In this document: piece by piece, positions 1 to 13,300 of the stretch | How positions within the stretch are numbered: position 1 is the first letter of the stretch | How the letters are laid out: every line of letters starts with the position of its first letter | NCBI GenBank assembly: GCA_029224185.1 | Contig: CM055200.1 | Coordinates: forward strand, 6,069,933-6,133,932 | From: Karalla daura | Taxonomy: Eukaryota; Chordata; Actinopteri; Chaetodontiformes; Leiognathidae | Length of the DNA stretch: 64,000 nt | Reading direction: 5' to 3' | Translations under genes and position numbers: made by a program | Notes under the pieces: generated by a model | What the model was told of the DNA's origin: nothing | Database searches by the model: none | Seen by the model: the letters and a program-made list of their open reading frames with translations, nothing else

Positions 1-417
1 TTCCATCAAATTTTCCAAAAATCTGAAAACGAGGGGTCCACAGTCGTCCCCCTCTGTCCTGAGGCAGCCTCGCCGCTTAAGTCTCTAAGCAGCGATGGAG
101 TGTGCACCCTTAGAACAATCAGACCCTTCACCTTCAGCTCGTTCTGTAAGCATCAAACTGTGTCTAACTCGGGCCATTTAAAAGCGCGGTCCAAATCAAT
201 CAGTATTTACTCACTGAAACTGCTCCTCGCGTGCGTTTAGCCAGAGCCGGCCATGCGCTGTTGTGCAGTTAATTAAAAAACTAGCGCGGGCCACCGGCAG
301 CATTCTGTCCACCTCGGGGTGGGTTTCATTATTCCTATCTACACTGAATGGAACGGGCCAAGATAGCCGTCTTAATCTTATTTGGCTGTAGAGGCTCATT
401 CTGCCTTTTCACCCTGC

Positions 418-426
418 GTCTCTCTC

Positions 427-460
<34 letters not shown>

Positions 461-470
461 CCTCTCTCCC
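418..470. repeat. (CT)n microsatellite
   Basis: Nearly pure CT dinucleotide tract with a few CCCT interruptions; it produces spurious Ser-Leu open frames. Confidence 0.95.
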
Positions 471-3032
471 TTTTCTTTTTATTCCCCACTCGGTGTATCT
501 CCCCGATGGTCGCATACAAACAAACACACGCGCTGACCCTTTTTGACCGGCCCTCTCCCAGGCCCGGGGAGGATAACGGCCTCCCCTCCACACACGGCGC
601 ACCCATGTCACTTTACCCCGGCCGGCCTCGGCGCGGGCGAGCGAGACGGGGAGAGAGAGAGAGAGAGAGAGAGTGAAACAAGAGAAGAGCGAGACAGGCA
701 ATCAGATAGAGGGGGTGTCGGGCGGCGTGTATCAGTTGTATCTGTGGCCGAGCGTGCGCGCGGCGGTTTGTTTGAGTTTGATTGTATCTGGCGCGCCCCT
801 CACCGCCGCTGATAGCCGAGCGGCAGCGCCCGACGCGATATTAATGACGATAAAGTTTACTGTAGGTGGGGAAGCCCCCGCCTATCTCCGTCGGACACGT
901 TTCGCTAATCCTTTGATGTCCCGATCAAACATTGTCCCCGCGCCAGGGCTCCGCCGCTCCGGCCTCTGCCGCTCCTGGCCTCTCCTCGTCTCTGCCCCGC
1001 TCGGCGCCGGGCGGCCGAGGAAGCGGCGCGCGGAGGCGAGCGGCGGGACCCAGAGCGCTGCCCCGCCAAGGCTGCCAGATGCTTTGATCCAAGATGGCCC
1101 CCCCGAGAGCCAGCATGGATCCACAGCCGCTCGGAGCCAAGGCCGGATTCGCAGACACAGTGTCAGCGCCGCCTGCCAGGGATATTTACACCATTTGTCT
1201 TCATGCAGCACAACATTCACCAGTGTTTGTCTTTCTTCCCGCTGTTGTTGTCACTCTGAGCATATGCCGTTTGGTGGGCGCGCTCATCACAGCGCAGCCA
1301 GTCCGCGCGTTCGTTTCTTTGTTTCAGAAACGTCAGGAGTCCTCCATACGGACAAAACTGAAGCAGCCTCTTGCTTATTTAACATAGGTTTTTGGCGCGG
1401 TGCAAAATGAGGATTAGATGCTAAGTTGTTGATTAAAAAAAGTAATTGCAAGCATTGTTTGCTTTGAAAGTGCTAATGAATGGAAATTAAGGCACCACAT
1501 CTAACAGACAAATAAGCAATTCACCCAAAAATAAAGAGAAAGATAAAATAACGTTTTTACACCAGCATTGACCAACTAAAATTATATTTTTACTACTTGT
1601 ACTTCTTCCTTTTGTGTTAATTGCCAAAACAAGCAGGATGGATGGTATGAGTTAGCAGCACTGGACACAAATTGACATAAAACACAGTTTATTAGCAAGA
1701 CAGCATGAAAGGGACATCAAAAGCACCATGGCGCCATTTGATGCACAGCTATATAAACTAATAGGACAGGAAGCAAAATTGTCCCAGTTTTGCTTCAATA
1801 TAAAGGAAAACTGTGACAATTTTCCATCAGTGTGTGTCGTTCATGCCCATTTACTCTTTGTCCTCTCTGCCGTTCAGCTAACAGCTAAGGAGCTCTGAGG
1901 CCCAAAGGTTGGTCACATATTTGACATCGTAGTAAAATTGAACATCTGTCCACAGGGAAAGAAAATGAAAATATGAAAAATAAAATATAAAAACGGTGTT
2001 CCTGCAATCATGGAGAGCAGCCCTTGGGTCTTGGTTTTAAGCCTTTCCGATGATTTTACATTTTGGAGTAGTCAGCAGACAATTCCTCTCCACGTCACCT
2101 TTTGTATTCGGTCTCATTTCCGTCGGCTTCGTGGGGTTCAGCTGTGCGGCGTGAAGTTTTTCAGAGCCTCAGAGCTGCGTGTCGGGCCTCGGTGGCTGTG
2201 ACTTCTGTGGGACGCCTCTGGTCAGAGTTCAGCTCTGGAGAGGCTGAGTCGACGGGGGGGAGGATGCTGAGCAGCTGTCGCACGTCCCCGCGCCACTCGT
2301 CCTCCCGCCGTCGCTCCATCCCCTCCTTTCTTTCCCCGCTTTGAAACCGCTCACCTGCTTGCCCTCGTCCCCTCCCTCCCTGCCTCCCTCCCTCCCTGCC
2401 TCCCTCCCTCCTGTCATCCCTGCTCCCTTCCTATCCGCCCGTCACTCCTTTCCTCCTCCCCTCCCATCCTTCCTCCCTCTTACTTCCCCTACCTTTCCTC
2501 TGACCTCGCTGCCTTTCCCTCTTCCCTCTCCTCCCTTTCTTTGCACTCCCTCCCCTCGCCTCCCCTCCCCTCCCTTTCATAAAATGCGGCTGGTGGTTGG
2601 CTGGGAGCTGCTGGCTGGCTAGCGGTGGGGGATATAGCTTTATAATCCCTCCTCGTCTTCCAGCCCGCCTCGCCACAATGTCACAGGAGCTTAATATTTG
2701 CCATTATTATTTGCTTGTTTTATTTGACTTCGAGGCAGCACAATGACCTGTCAGCGCCGGCTTTATCCCCCCTCCGAGTGTCGTCCGTTTCAAAGTTGAC
2801 TACAGTAATCCACGAGCCCCCGATTCCGCTAAATCCCGAAGCTTTCTTTCATTCGCTCGCTCTTTTTTTTCCCCCCTCCCTCCCTCCCTCCCTCTCCTCT
2901 CCTCCTTCGCCGCTCCACCCTCCTAAATGAAATTACATACATCTGCTGGCTCAGAGTATCACAAATGTCCACACACTCACCGGTGTCCGCGCACACATCC
3001 ACGCGCCCGCCTCCCTCTCCTCTGCAATGAGC

Positions 3033-3147
<115 letters not shown>

Positions 3148-4686
3148 CTGAGGGAGAACATTTGTCTTGCTTTCTCCTGTTCTCTTCACCACCGATTTTT
3201 AACAAAACAAAAAGAGGTTAGAAAGCTAAATATCCCAGGCGATATTTGGCACGTTGGTTTGGCAAAATCGAACCTGGTGTCGGCACGTTGTTCGGCGGCC
3301 GCCTAATTAATAAATAAGTCTACAAAATGTCTTCTTAGTGCTAATTCTGTTATGATGCCTGTCGTCGCTCCCCGGCTATTAAACCTCCCTCTCGAGGAGG
3401 GGAGGAAAGAAACAGCCGGAGATAATAACATAAGCCCTCAGACGATCTTTCATCTGGCGTCCTCTGTTTTCATCCCTTCCTCCTCTTCGCAGACGCGCTA
3501 AGTGTCAGATTAAGGCGGCCCCGCCGCCGCCGAAATGGCCTCCCGTGCCACCGAGCTTTGTGTCCCCGTTCCAGACGTAAACATGCGGAGTGCGCTGACC
3601 GCCGCTGCCTCTTTGCTCCCGGGCAGACGCAGAAAACCTCGCCTGCGAAACATTTACACCGAAACCTTTTTTTTTTACACCCTGGCCTCGTCGTTTGTTT
3701 ACGTCCACATCTTGTGAGTGTTTTTGTTCTCGTACAACGTGCAATATGTAAATATTTTCCCCACCAATGATATGCGATCGTAATCGTCCCACTAAAACCA
3801 ATAGAAGCTCATCTGTTCGCACTGATGCAAACATTTAACCGTCTGGTCTTTTCGGTGTTTTTTTCCCATCCCGAATAATCTTCGCTAAGAGTGCTAAGAG
3901 GCTAGAATTGAAAGGGGAATCCGCATCTTTTTTCCCCCACCCGACTTACAACGTTCACGTGGAGACCCGGACAGACGGCGTGCCTGTTGCTGCCGTGACA
4001 GGTACGGCTCGCCGTGCGGCGCGTCTTGTCCGTATCAGCGGCGTGCATCCTTGTATCTCCCCGTAAGCAAGTCGTGGCGCAGAGCTTTAGCCGCCGGCGC
4101 GGGGCCCGGCTTACATTAGCCATGCATGCCGGCCCGGTGCCGAGCAGGCATTACAGTAGCGAGGTGGGGGGGGGGGGCCGCGGCTCTTCCCTCCTTCCTC
4201 TCCTCCCTCTTCTCTCCTTTCTGAAGGCCCCGCTGAGTGATTGCTGGGATATGTATTGCCCTACGGTGCGAGGCTCGGCCCTGTAAAGGCGCTCGGCGAT
4301 AATCGCTGAGTTAATCCCGGCCCGGCTGAAGCCGTATTGACGTTGTGGAGGCACGGTGTGAAGTATGTGAATGTTTACACAAGGAGCATAAGCGAGAGTG
4401 CGCGCACACACACACGTATGAACACCTGGTGGACGTACTGACTCTGCAGTGGCGAGAGGACTTAACGGAGTCGTTTATCTGCATCATCTCTCTGATGTGC
4501 GTGCGCTGGGATAAAGCGGCCGCTGTCATTTAGCGCCGCGCAGACAATGGCGGGCAATGGGATGAGCTGTTTATCGAGCTCCGAATGAAACCGTCAGCCC
4601 CTGTCTTTTAGGCTTTACCACAACAGCACTCATGAACTGTTTTCTTTCTCGCTCTCTCTCTCTCTCTCTCTGTCTGTCTCCCCCAG

Positions 4687-4786
4687 GCAACAACAAGGAG
4701 GAGGAGGAGGCCATGATGCAAGAGTGGTTCATGTTGGTCAACAAGAAGAACGCGCTCATCAGAAGACAGAACCAGCTCTCTCTGCT
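4687..4786 (+). CDS. ehbp1: ehbp1 exon, start of the visible bMERB segment
   Basis: The acceptor is a CT-rich tract ending CCCCCAG and the donor is GTACGT at 4787. The exon enters with two bases of a split codon and leaves with CT, which the next exon completes to CTG (Leu). It encodes NNKEEEEAMMQEW followed by FMLVNKKNALIRRQNQLSLL, the first helix of the visible bMERB part. Confidence 0.93.
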
Positions 4787-5249
4787 GTACGTATATAGAC
4801 ATAGATACATAGATATAGATATAGATTGATAGGAACTGGTCCTGATGATTGAATCGGTGCAAGCGAAGAAAGCCAGCCGCTGGTGGAGGTGCTGGAGGAG
4901 TCAGCGGCCTCGGTTCTCGTTGTTTCTTTCGGACAAACTGCCTCTGAAGAAGCCAGGCGATGTCACATGCACGCCTCTGTTGGAGCGTCGGATCAAAGTC
5001 GCCGGAGCTGCTCGGTGGCGGGAGGGTGCTCTCCACTCCATTCACACACACGCACGCACACACGCGCACACGCCCCTTCTCCTCTGTCTATCCGCTCATT
5101 GATTTACATGCGGACGGGATATGAAATCAATAGAAACGTGGCGATCATCACTCTATCGCCAGTCTCTTTGTATGTGGTCAGCTGCGACAGGTGGAGGCGC
5201 ACACACACACACACACACACTCACTCACACACACACACACACGTACGTG

Positions 5250-5280
<31 letters not shown>

Positions 5281-7586
5281 GAAGGCAGGCTTTTTTTTTT
5301 CTTCATCATTTGTGGCTGTTGGGATTTCCGAGTGTGTGCGTGGAGGAGAGATTGAAGTATTCATAATCACATTATATTGTAGGAACGGGGAGGCTTTTAA
5401 AGTGGCCAATTGACAGGAGGGCTGATTATTAGCCCTTTCTGTTCTCTCTTTGTGGAGGCGAAGAGAAAAGGCGCCTGTGAAGGACAAATTCTATTAGGGA
5501 GCGAATAAGCTCATTTTTTAATATGGCTGAAAGAGGAAAGAATTCAATTTGTGCTGCATATGCACACGCACAGAGCACTCATGTCCATCTAGAACACACA
5601 CACACACACACACACGCACACACACATGCTGGTAGCATGTCCATAGATGCACATTCATCGCTTTGTCTTTAACGTTTTGCTGCTGCTTTATTCCCCATAT
5701 CGTTCTGCATATCCCCAGCAGCCTCCCCTCGCTCTTTATATTCCCCCTTTCTCTCTAAACTCTCTCACGCACACACACACTCACACACACACACACACAC
5801 ACACATCCACACATCCACACATCCACACATCCACCCTGGGCTGTGTGAGCGCACTGTGTGTATCAGTTATGTGCAGTAGATTAATGCGAAGCCAGAGAAG
5901 GTTCGGGCGAGTCGCTGAATCGATGTTTATTGCGGGTTTCTTTAAGTGCTTAATGATTTAGTCATTAACATATTGATGAACTTTGTGTGTGTGTGTGTGT
6001 TTTCCCCCTCTGTCTCTCTGTCTCTCTCTCTCTCCCTCTCTCTCACTTTCCAACTTGCCACAGGGAGAAAGAGCACGATCTGGAGAGACGCTTCGAACTG
6101 CTGAACAGAGAGCTGAGAGCCATGCTGGCCATCGAGGGTGAGCGACACACACACAGAAAAACAAATGCTCAGAAGGACATGGGCTTGCTGCTCTCGACAA
6201 ATAATGTGAATTTTGACATTTGTATAAAGTTTGCAAAAACACTTGAGTTTCAGTAAAACACATCTCTGGACAATTTATGTTATCTGTGCTATAAAAAGTC
6301 CAGAAGGACTTCTAGAAATATGTCTTTAAACTTCACATTAGTCATACGTGACACCTTTCACACCAGGCACTTCCACCTGAATGAATTAGGCAAGGTTTCC
6401 TACAGAGAATAATCTCCTGGAGTGTGCAGATGTGAAGCCAAACGAGCAGCTCCTCCTGTGGAGGTGCATCCTGGTGGCTGTGTGCGTCAGTAGTTTCCCA
6501 GGCAGAGTTGAACGGGTCCCGGAGAAGACGGGCTGGTTCTCAGCTCTGCTGAGGTCTCTCCTCTCCCTCCTCCACCTGCGTTGTTTTCCTCCAGTCTCTT
6601 AATGCGCTCCTCGCCATTGTCTAGCCTTGGTCCGGACCCCTGAAGCAGGACCATTTGAATTCTGCGTCGGTTTCTTGATGAGGATTAAGATGCGAGCTGG
6701 CGAGGAGGAGGAGGAGGAGGAGGGAAGGAGGGGGGGGGGGGGGATTTCACTCCCTGATACTTGATCAATGCTATCTGTTTCTTAGCCAGACCCCAACCCC
6801 GGCCCATGCCTGATTTAAAACCTTAACGACGGCCACGGCCGAGAGACGGGTTTATGCGGTCGGGGGGGGAGGGAAAAAAAATTCAGTTATATTATTGAAA
6901 GCTTGTTAACTATACGGCAGACAGAAGAAGCAGCCATTGTGTCGTATCAAAGTTGTCAGGGGGCCAGGGAAGTTTAATCCCTTTCGACTGCGTCCTCTTT
7001 GGCAAAATGAACCTTTTGCCAATCAATGCTAATTGATTTTGCCATTCGACATTGACCACCGCCTGCTCCAGCCCCCCCCCCCCATCACACACACACAACC
7101 CCCCCACCCCCTCCTCTTTCTCCTCGCAGCCTTCGGACACCCATTGTAATTTCACCAGCCACCTGATAAGCTACCTGGTCCATAATAAATCAATTGTAAT
7201 TAGCAAGAAGGGAGGTGGGGGTTGTGTGGGGGAGGGGATGGGGTGTGAGGGGGGGGCAGGGGGGGTGCAGACATGCGTAGCCAAGCAGGAGCCGCAGACA
7301 GGTCCACGCTGCCTGCGTCCAGGTTGATTTCCTCGCTCTCTGCTCGGCCGTTTTATTTCTTTATATTTATCGAGCCGCAGCTCCGCTCACGTGAGGGGGA
7401 TTTCATCTCTTATATTCCACACATATTCCAGCATGTCTCGTTGTACCGTGGAGTCTGTGTGTGTGTGTGTGTGTGTGCGCGCGCGCGCTTGCTTTTTTAA
7501 AAGAAAATTTAACAAACCCTATATGTGGATGTGCGTGTCTTCTGTGAGCGTATTCACATGTGTATCATGTGTCTGGCCTGCTTGAT

Positions 7587-7618
<32 letters not shown>

Positions 7619-7859
7619 GAGGTGTGAGAGTGGAGATAGTGCGTGCGTGTGTGTGTGTGTTTGAGGGAGGGCGGGGTGGGGTGGAGAGGTGGTGTGTGTC
7701 GTGTCACCCCGTCTCTCCCTGCCTTCATGTGGACTTGTTGGATTTGCAGCTGACTAACTTATCAGCCGGCCTTATTTTCCTCCCTAAGGGAGGCACTTAA
7801 CATTCACAGCCTCCACCTTTCTGTTGCAGCCACAGATAGTTCTGAGCTGCTGGGAAAAG

Positions 7860-7937
<78 letters not shown>

Positions 7938-8287
7938 CTGTGTGTGTGCCTGTGTGTGCGTGTGCGTGTGTGCCTGGGTTAGAGTGTGAGAGGATCTGTC
8001 GGTCTCCGTCTGCATCTCCGTGTGTATCTCTGGCAGGTGTGTCTGTGTGTTTACCTGTGTCGTTTTCCGTGTGTGTGTGTGTGTGTGTGCGCGCCCGGGC
8101 CGCAGCCATCTCTCCAGCTCTTATTTGGTGCTTGGGCAGCTCCATTGAGCGATGGTCGGGCGTGCGAGTAATTGCTGATTTGCTTGGCCAGTCGATGACA
8201 CAGGAAGGGAGAGAGAGTGAGGGAGAGATGCACCGTGAGCCCGAGGACAGAAAGAAAGCACACATGGCCGAGATACACCTGTCCTGG

Positions 8288-8318
<31 letters not shown>

Positions 8319-10531
8319 CTATACACCCACATCCTGCTGAGAGAAATATGTACGGTACCCGCAATGACACACACACACATACTCTGGAGCCATCTCAGGA
8401 GGAGACTGACTCGTCGTCTGTCTGACTGGCTGTAAATAGATCATTTCACAGGCGGACATCTTTAAAATACAAGTCCGCAGCACAGTCTAGACTTGAGTTT
8501 CAGACTTTGAGAGTCGAAAGATGAGTTTTCCTGCTTGGCTAAACAGAGGGAGAGGAACATGTTTTATTGCTGTCATGAGCTGTAGGACACTTGAGGAAGA
8601 AGAGAGGAAGAAATGTGGTTGGTAGTGAAGAGAGCTGTCACGAGGTTTGGAGTTGATGTTCTCCTAAACAAATACTTCCACCACACTTCACTCATGGAAA
8701 GGAAACAACTGTGATGAGCCCAAATATCACAACGTTTCAGAATCTAATAGACACTCTGGGTCATGCACGTGTGTGTTTATTTACTTTGACCTGGATCGGT
8801 TCTAGTTCTATTTCTATTCTCTGTAACTCTGGAGTGGAGGGATATCAGTGAAGCCGCATGCAATAGCAAACAACAGTCAAAAAGTGAATTAACAGAACCT
8901 CCCTCCACAGTCTCAGTGAGTCAATGTCAACTTTTTACCGCGAGAGTCGAAATGAAAACCCTGCGGAAACAGCGAGGCAGCGTTTTTTCATGAACTTCTT
9001 TGTTGTTACCATCATTTAGTGCTCGGCCGTCTGTGCGTCCGTCTGGGAGCGCGCTCCTCCTTGGTGCGCTGCCAGGCAGCAGGATGCCATCTGTATGCCA
9101 CGCTCTCGTCTCCCCGCCACGCAGAATTGATCCGGCGTGCCCTCTTTATCTGCTTACCCATTCACACCTATGCACGCGCACACGCGCGCGGGCCCAGGGC
9201 CCGGCGTGTGCGCGCGCGGTTTAAAGTGGACGCCCTCTCGTCATCTAAAAGGGATTTATGCATAGCCGGGTCCCCGAGTTTTTCCTGTTACGGTTTGATA
9301 TGATAAGCTTTTTTATATGTTTAAAATCAATATGTAATCCTATGCAGGAGCTTATCCGTCTCCACACCCCCCCGACACACACACACACACACACACGCAC
9401 ACACACACCCTTCCCATTTGTAAATCTATTTGGGCTTTGTAACACATCGGGGTGGCGCGCCACAGAGCCTGATTGATTAGGTGCACTATGGAATCCCATC
9501 ACATGGGCGACTTTTGATGATGTGGCCAACTCTTTCAGGGTTGCTAGTTGACTGGAACCGCTGATAACAAGTCGCTCCGTTCCACCGGTTTGTCGGACCT
9601 GAGGTTTTTTCTTTTTCTCGCAAGGGCTGCGTGAGTCTAAGACAGATTCCGACTCATCCTCGCCGAGCGTTGCTTACCCGGGTTACCACGTTACGTGGAG
9701 GTCGTCGGAGGTGGCATCAACTTTTCCTAGAAGTTTTCGCCGTCCCGTTAGCGCTTCGGTATGACTTGTTTCCTGTTACGTCACGTTGTGTGCGCGTCTA
9801 ATGGAGCCAGGGTGAAGGTAGGGGAATACACGCTGGACAGTCCCATCACAGGACACACACGCTCTCGCACCCAGGGCCGATTTAGAGCCTCGGCTCAAGC
9901 TAAACGTGCGTTTTTGGAGTCCGGAGCAGGGCCGCAGCACACCTCTGTTCCCACAACACGTCCCACCCAGCAGAGCAAAGTCTCTCAGCTGTTCACGTCC
10001 CACTTTGGTGAATAGACGTTTTATGTCGTGAAAGTGGCGGAACGCGTCCCAAAATAGCCGCTGGCTGTAGTCTGGCTCGTTCCGTGGTGAGGTTTTATGC
10101 TCAGCTGCTGATTTGAGAAGCCCTCGGACGTTCTCACATCCCGTCGTATTCGAACGGACAAACTTTAGTGACGCGCTTGGCCGCGACCGACCCACGGCCT
10201 CCCCGCCGCCGCCGCCGAGATCATCTCCATTTATCCGCCATCTTTCTCCCCCCCACCCCCCCCCCATCCCCACCCCGGTCTGTCAACTTTCCTCCTCTTT
10301 CCGCCGACACCTTTTGTCTCTTGATTCCTCTTGGACGTCGGCCAAAACCAGCTTCTGGAGGCCTTTTTCCCCCCCAGGGGGCCGCAGGAGCGGTAAGAGA
10401 GGGCGAGAGCGGCGCGGAGGGGGGGAGGACAAAGCGGCGGCGGGGAACGTGTTCGACGATTCTGGTCTCCCCGAGTCTGAGCGGTCACCTCCTCGTCTCC
10501 GAACCCACATGTGGGGCGAGAGATGCCCTCG

Positions 10532-10570
<39 letters not shown>

Positions 10571-10651
10571 TCTCTCTGTACTTTGAGGGAGAACGAGGCT
10601 TTGGATCAGTTTGCGCTCTTGAATAAATTTGGTGTGAGGAGGGGGGGGTGG

Positions 10652-10693
<42 letters not shown>

Positions 10694-13256
10694 AGGCGGG
10701 GGGGTTCATGGGGATTTGAACCAGTGCATTCTTGTGTGCCTTGTGCAGACTCACATGGTTACCGTTGGCGTGCACGCCGAGGGTTATCTGAATATGCACC
10801 CACCGTGTGAGTTGTACACACTCCTCCAAGTCTTTAACCTCTCTCTCTCTCTGTCTCTCTCTCCCTCTCTCTCTCTCTGTCTCTCTCTCTCTCTCTCCCT
10901 CTCCCTCTCTGTTATGGGGGAGGCATGGGGGTGGGGGGGTGCAAAGTGGCTGCAGGGTGTTTTGTTTGTTCCTGGGTGTCTGGTTACCCAGCCTGCCCTG
11001 CTCTGGTGTTGCCTGGTCACGTCTCTCATCGGCTCTCTTTATTGTTTACCTTCCTAATGAGGGGGGCGGGACTCTGAGACGTGTGATTGACAGCTCCCTC
11101 CTCGCTGTGAGGACCAGGACTTTGGCTTTTTGGCTGAGATGTGCTCCGGAGGAGAAGGAGGGCAGGACTTTCTTTTTTTTTTTTTTTTCACATACCTCTG
11201 TTTTTCTGGGAAGTTTTTCCCTGAACCCTCCTCCTCCCTCTCCTCCTCCTCCCTCTCCTCCTCCTCCTCCTCCTCCTCCTCCCCCCTCATCAGGAGAGGA
11301 TTGTGGGAGCTCTCGCAGATTCAGACGCACACATTCCTGCGTCACAATTATCTATAGATGATGCCTCACATGGTGACTCATCTGTTTTTCCCCCTCTCCC
11401 TTCGCCTCCACGTTGGACGCGCTTCATCTCGCCGTCTAGAAAGCTCCTCTCTGGGCCGCTTGGAGGGAGCACAACGCGGACGCAGGTTCCGAGCGCATTT
11501 CACCTCCGATTGTTTGTCGACTGGCTGTTCAAAGCCGGGGCGAGGAGAGCAAATTTGCTCCTCGGGAAGGAGGGAGGGAAAAAAAAATATAAAGGAGGGG
11601 AGGGGAGGAAGAGGAGAGCAACGCAGAGGAGCCAAATATTGGGACTGTGTTCATTTCGCTCTGTGGTCGACTTCAAAGGGACGAGCGGGGCCAATGGAGA
11701 GAGAGCGCAGACCTTTCAGGACAAGCACACTGGGCCCAGCGTGACACACACACACACACACGCACACACACACACACACACACAACCTGACTGCTGCAAT
11801 TTGACTCAATGAGGAGGAGGGGGGGGGGGGTATTTATTTTTAATAAAGCCGCACTTTATTTTGGGGACTGACATTTTACAACTCCCCTTTTATTGTGAAA
11901 TCAATAGGCGGTTAAATATTGATCGAGGGGGTGAAGTTGCCTCAGAAGTTGGACGCGTCTCAGCTTTTTTTTTTTTTCTCCTAACCGGGTGGAGGGTAGT
12001 AAGCGGCGGTCTCACACACACGCACACACACACACACACAGAGCGGAGGGGTGGCTGTGGCGTGGAGACGGAGGGAACGGTGGATGTGTGGATGCTCGTC
12101 ACTCCTGGAGTGGGGGCTCTGGGGGGGGCGGGGGGGCGGGGGGGGGTTTGGGGGACCCGGGAGTTGAGGGCGCCAGGTGGATATCTGAGCCCCGGGGGGG
12201 GAGTGAGTGTTCCCCCCGTGGGGACCTCCTCCTCCCCCCCTCTAACCCCCCACCTCCAGGGAGAGACTGAGGGGATTTGGATCGGGGGGTCCCACCTGGA
12301 CCCTGTGGGGCCCTGTGGGGCCCCTTCCTGCAAAGGCCTCAGAGGACCGAGAGAGGCAGGAGTCGGGGTTGGGGGGGGGGGGGTCACCTGTTTGTTTATT
12401 TATCAGTGACAAAATGGGCCTTTAGCTTAGCGTTTGTGTGTTTGTATGGATTTCTGTCATGGGATTATGACAGAAAGAAAGGAAATAATCCACAGAAGTT
12501 GAAGAAATTCAGATGAAATTTTACTATCTTTAGCAGGGAATAAGAAATTAACAGAAATGCTACTTTTTTAAAGATAATTTTAATCAGCCCTGGGGATTTC
12601 TGTCACACAAATTGTGATTTACACTTATTTTTTCCTCAGGAAAATACAATGTAGAGTTAGTTTCTTCTCAAACAGAAGCATAACTGTGTGTGTGTGTGTG
12701 TGTGTGTGTGCGTTTGGATTGATAACGGAGCATCACGTGAGCAGCGTTCTCCTGTGGGAGTGTGGTTCTCCACATATCTGCAGATTAACATGACAGCGTC
12801 CTTCAAGTGTGTTTGCTCAGGTCAACACACACGCACATGACCTGACATGGTGCGTGTGTGTACGCACACACACACACACACATGCACCACAGTCCATATG
12901 CAGGATGTCTCTGGTCCAGGGTGCTGGGTTTAATTCACTAGAGGAACTCCAGAGGAACGTGGTCGATGTTCTCCTTCGGTTCTGCCCACACAGGACGCCA
13001 AAACAAAAGCTCTGGTCCATGGGACAAAACTCCAGAGGTTCTTCAGGACAAAGTCGGGTTGTCTTCAGAGTCTCCTGGTCTGACCGAGCTGGTTGTTGTT
13101 GTTGTTGTTGTGGTTGCAGACTGGCAGAAGACGGAGGCCCAGAAGAGACGAGAGCAGCTGCTGCTGGATGAACTGGTCATACTGGTCAACAAACGGGACG
13201 CGCTGGTCAGGGACCTGGACGCCCAGGAGAAACAGTGAGTTACCCTCCACACACAC

Positions 13257-13300
<44 letters not shown>

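Larger units (their letters stand above)
6138..13119 (+). other. ehbp1: ehbp1 intron, 7 kb
   Basis: Intron between the second and third visible exons. It is dominated by (TG)n/(CA)n arrays (7456-7478, 7863-7936, about 8290-8318, 9375-9408, about 10655-10690, about 11740-11783), (CT)n arrays near 10540-10575 and 10840-10915, and poly-G runs near 6729, 11818, 12120 and 12370. One non-repetitive AT-homeodomain-rich block is listed separately. No exon was found. Confidence 0.7.

Noticed and set aside
673..1410. 245-residue plus-strand open frame in a GC-rich block.
   Set aside because: No domain or family resemblance; length is explained by high GC, and the opposite strand is equally open.
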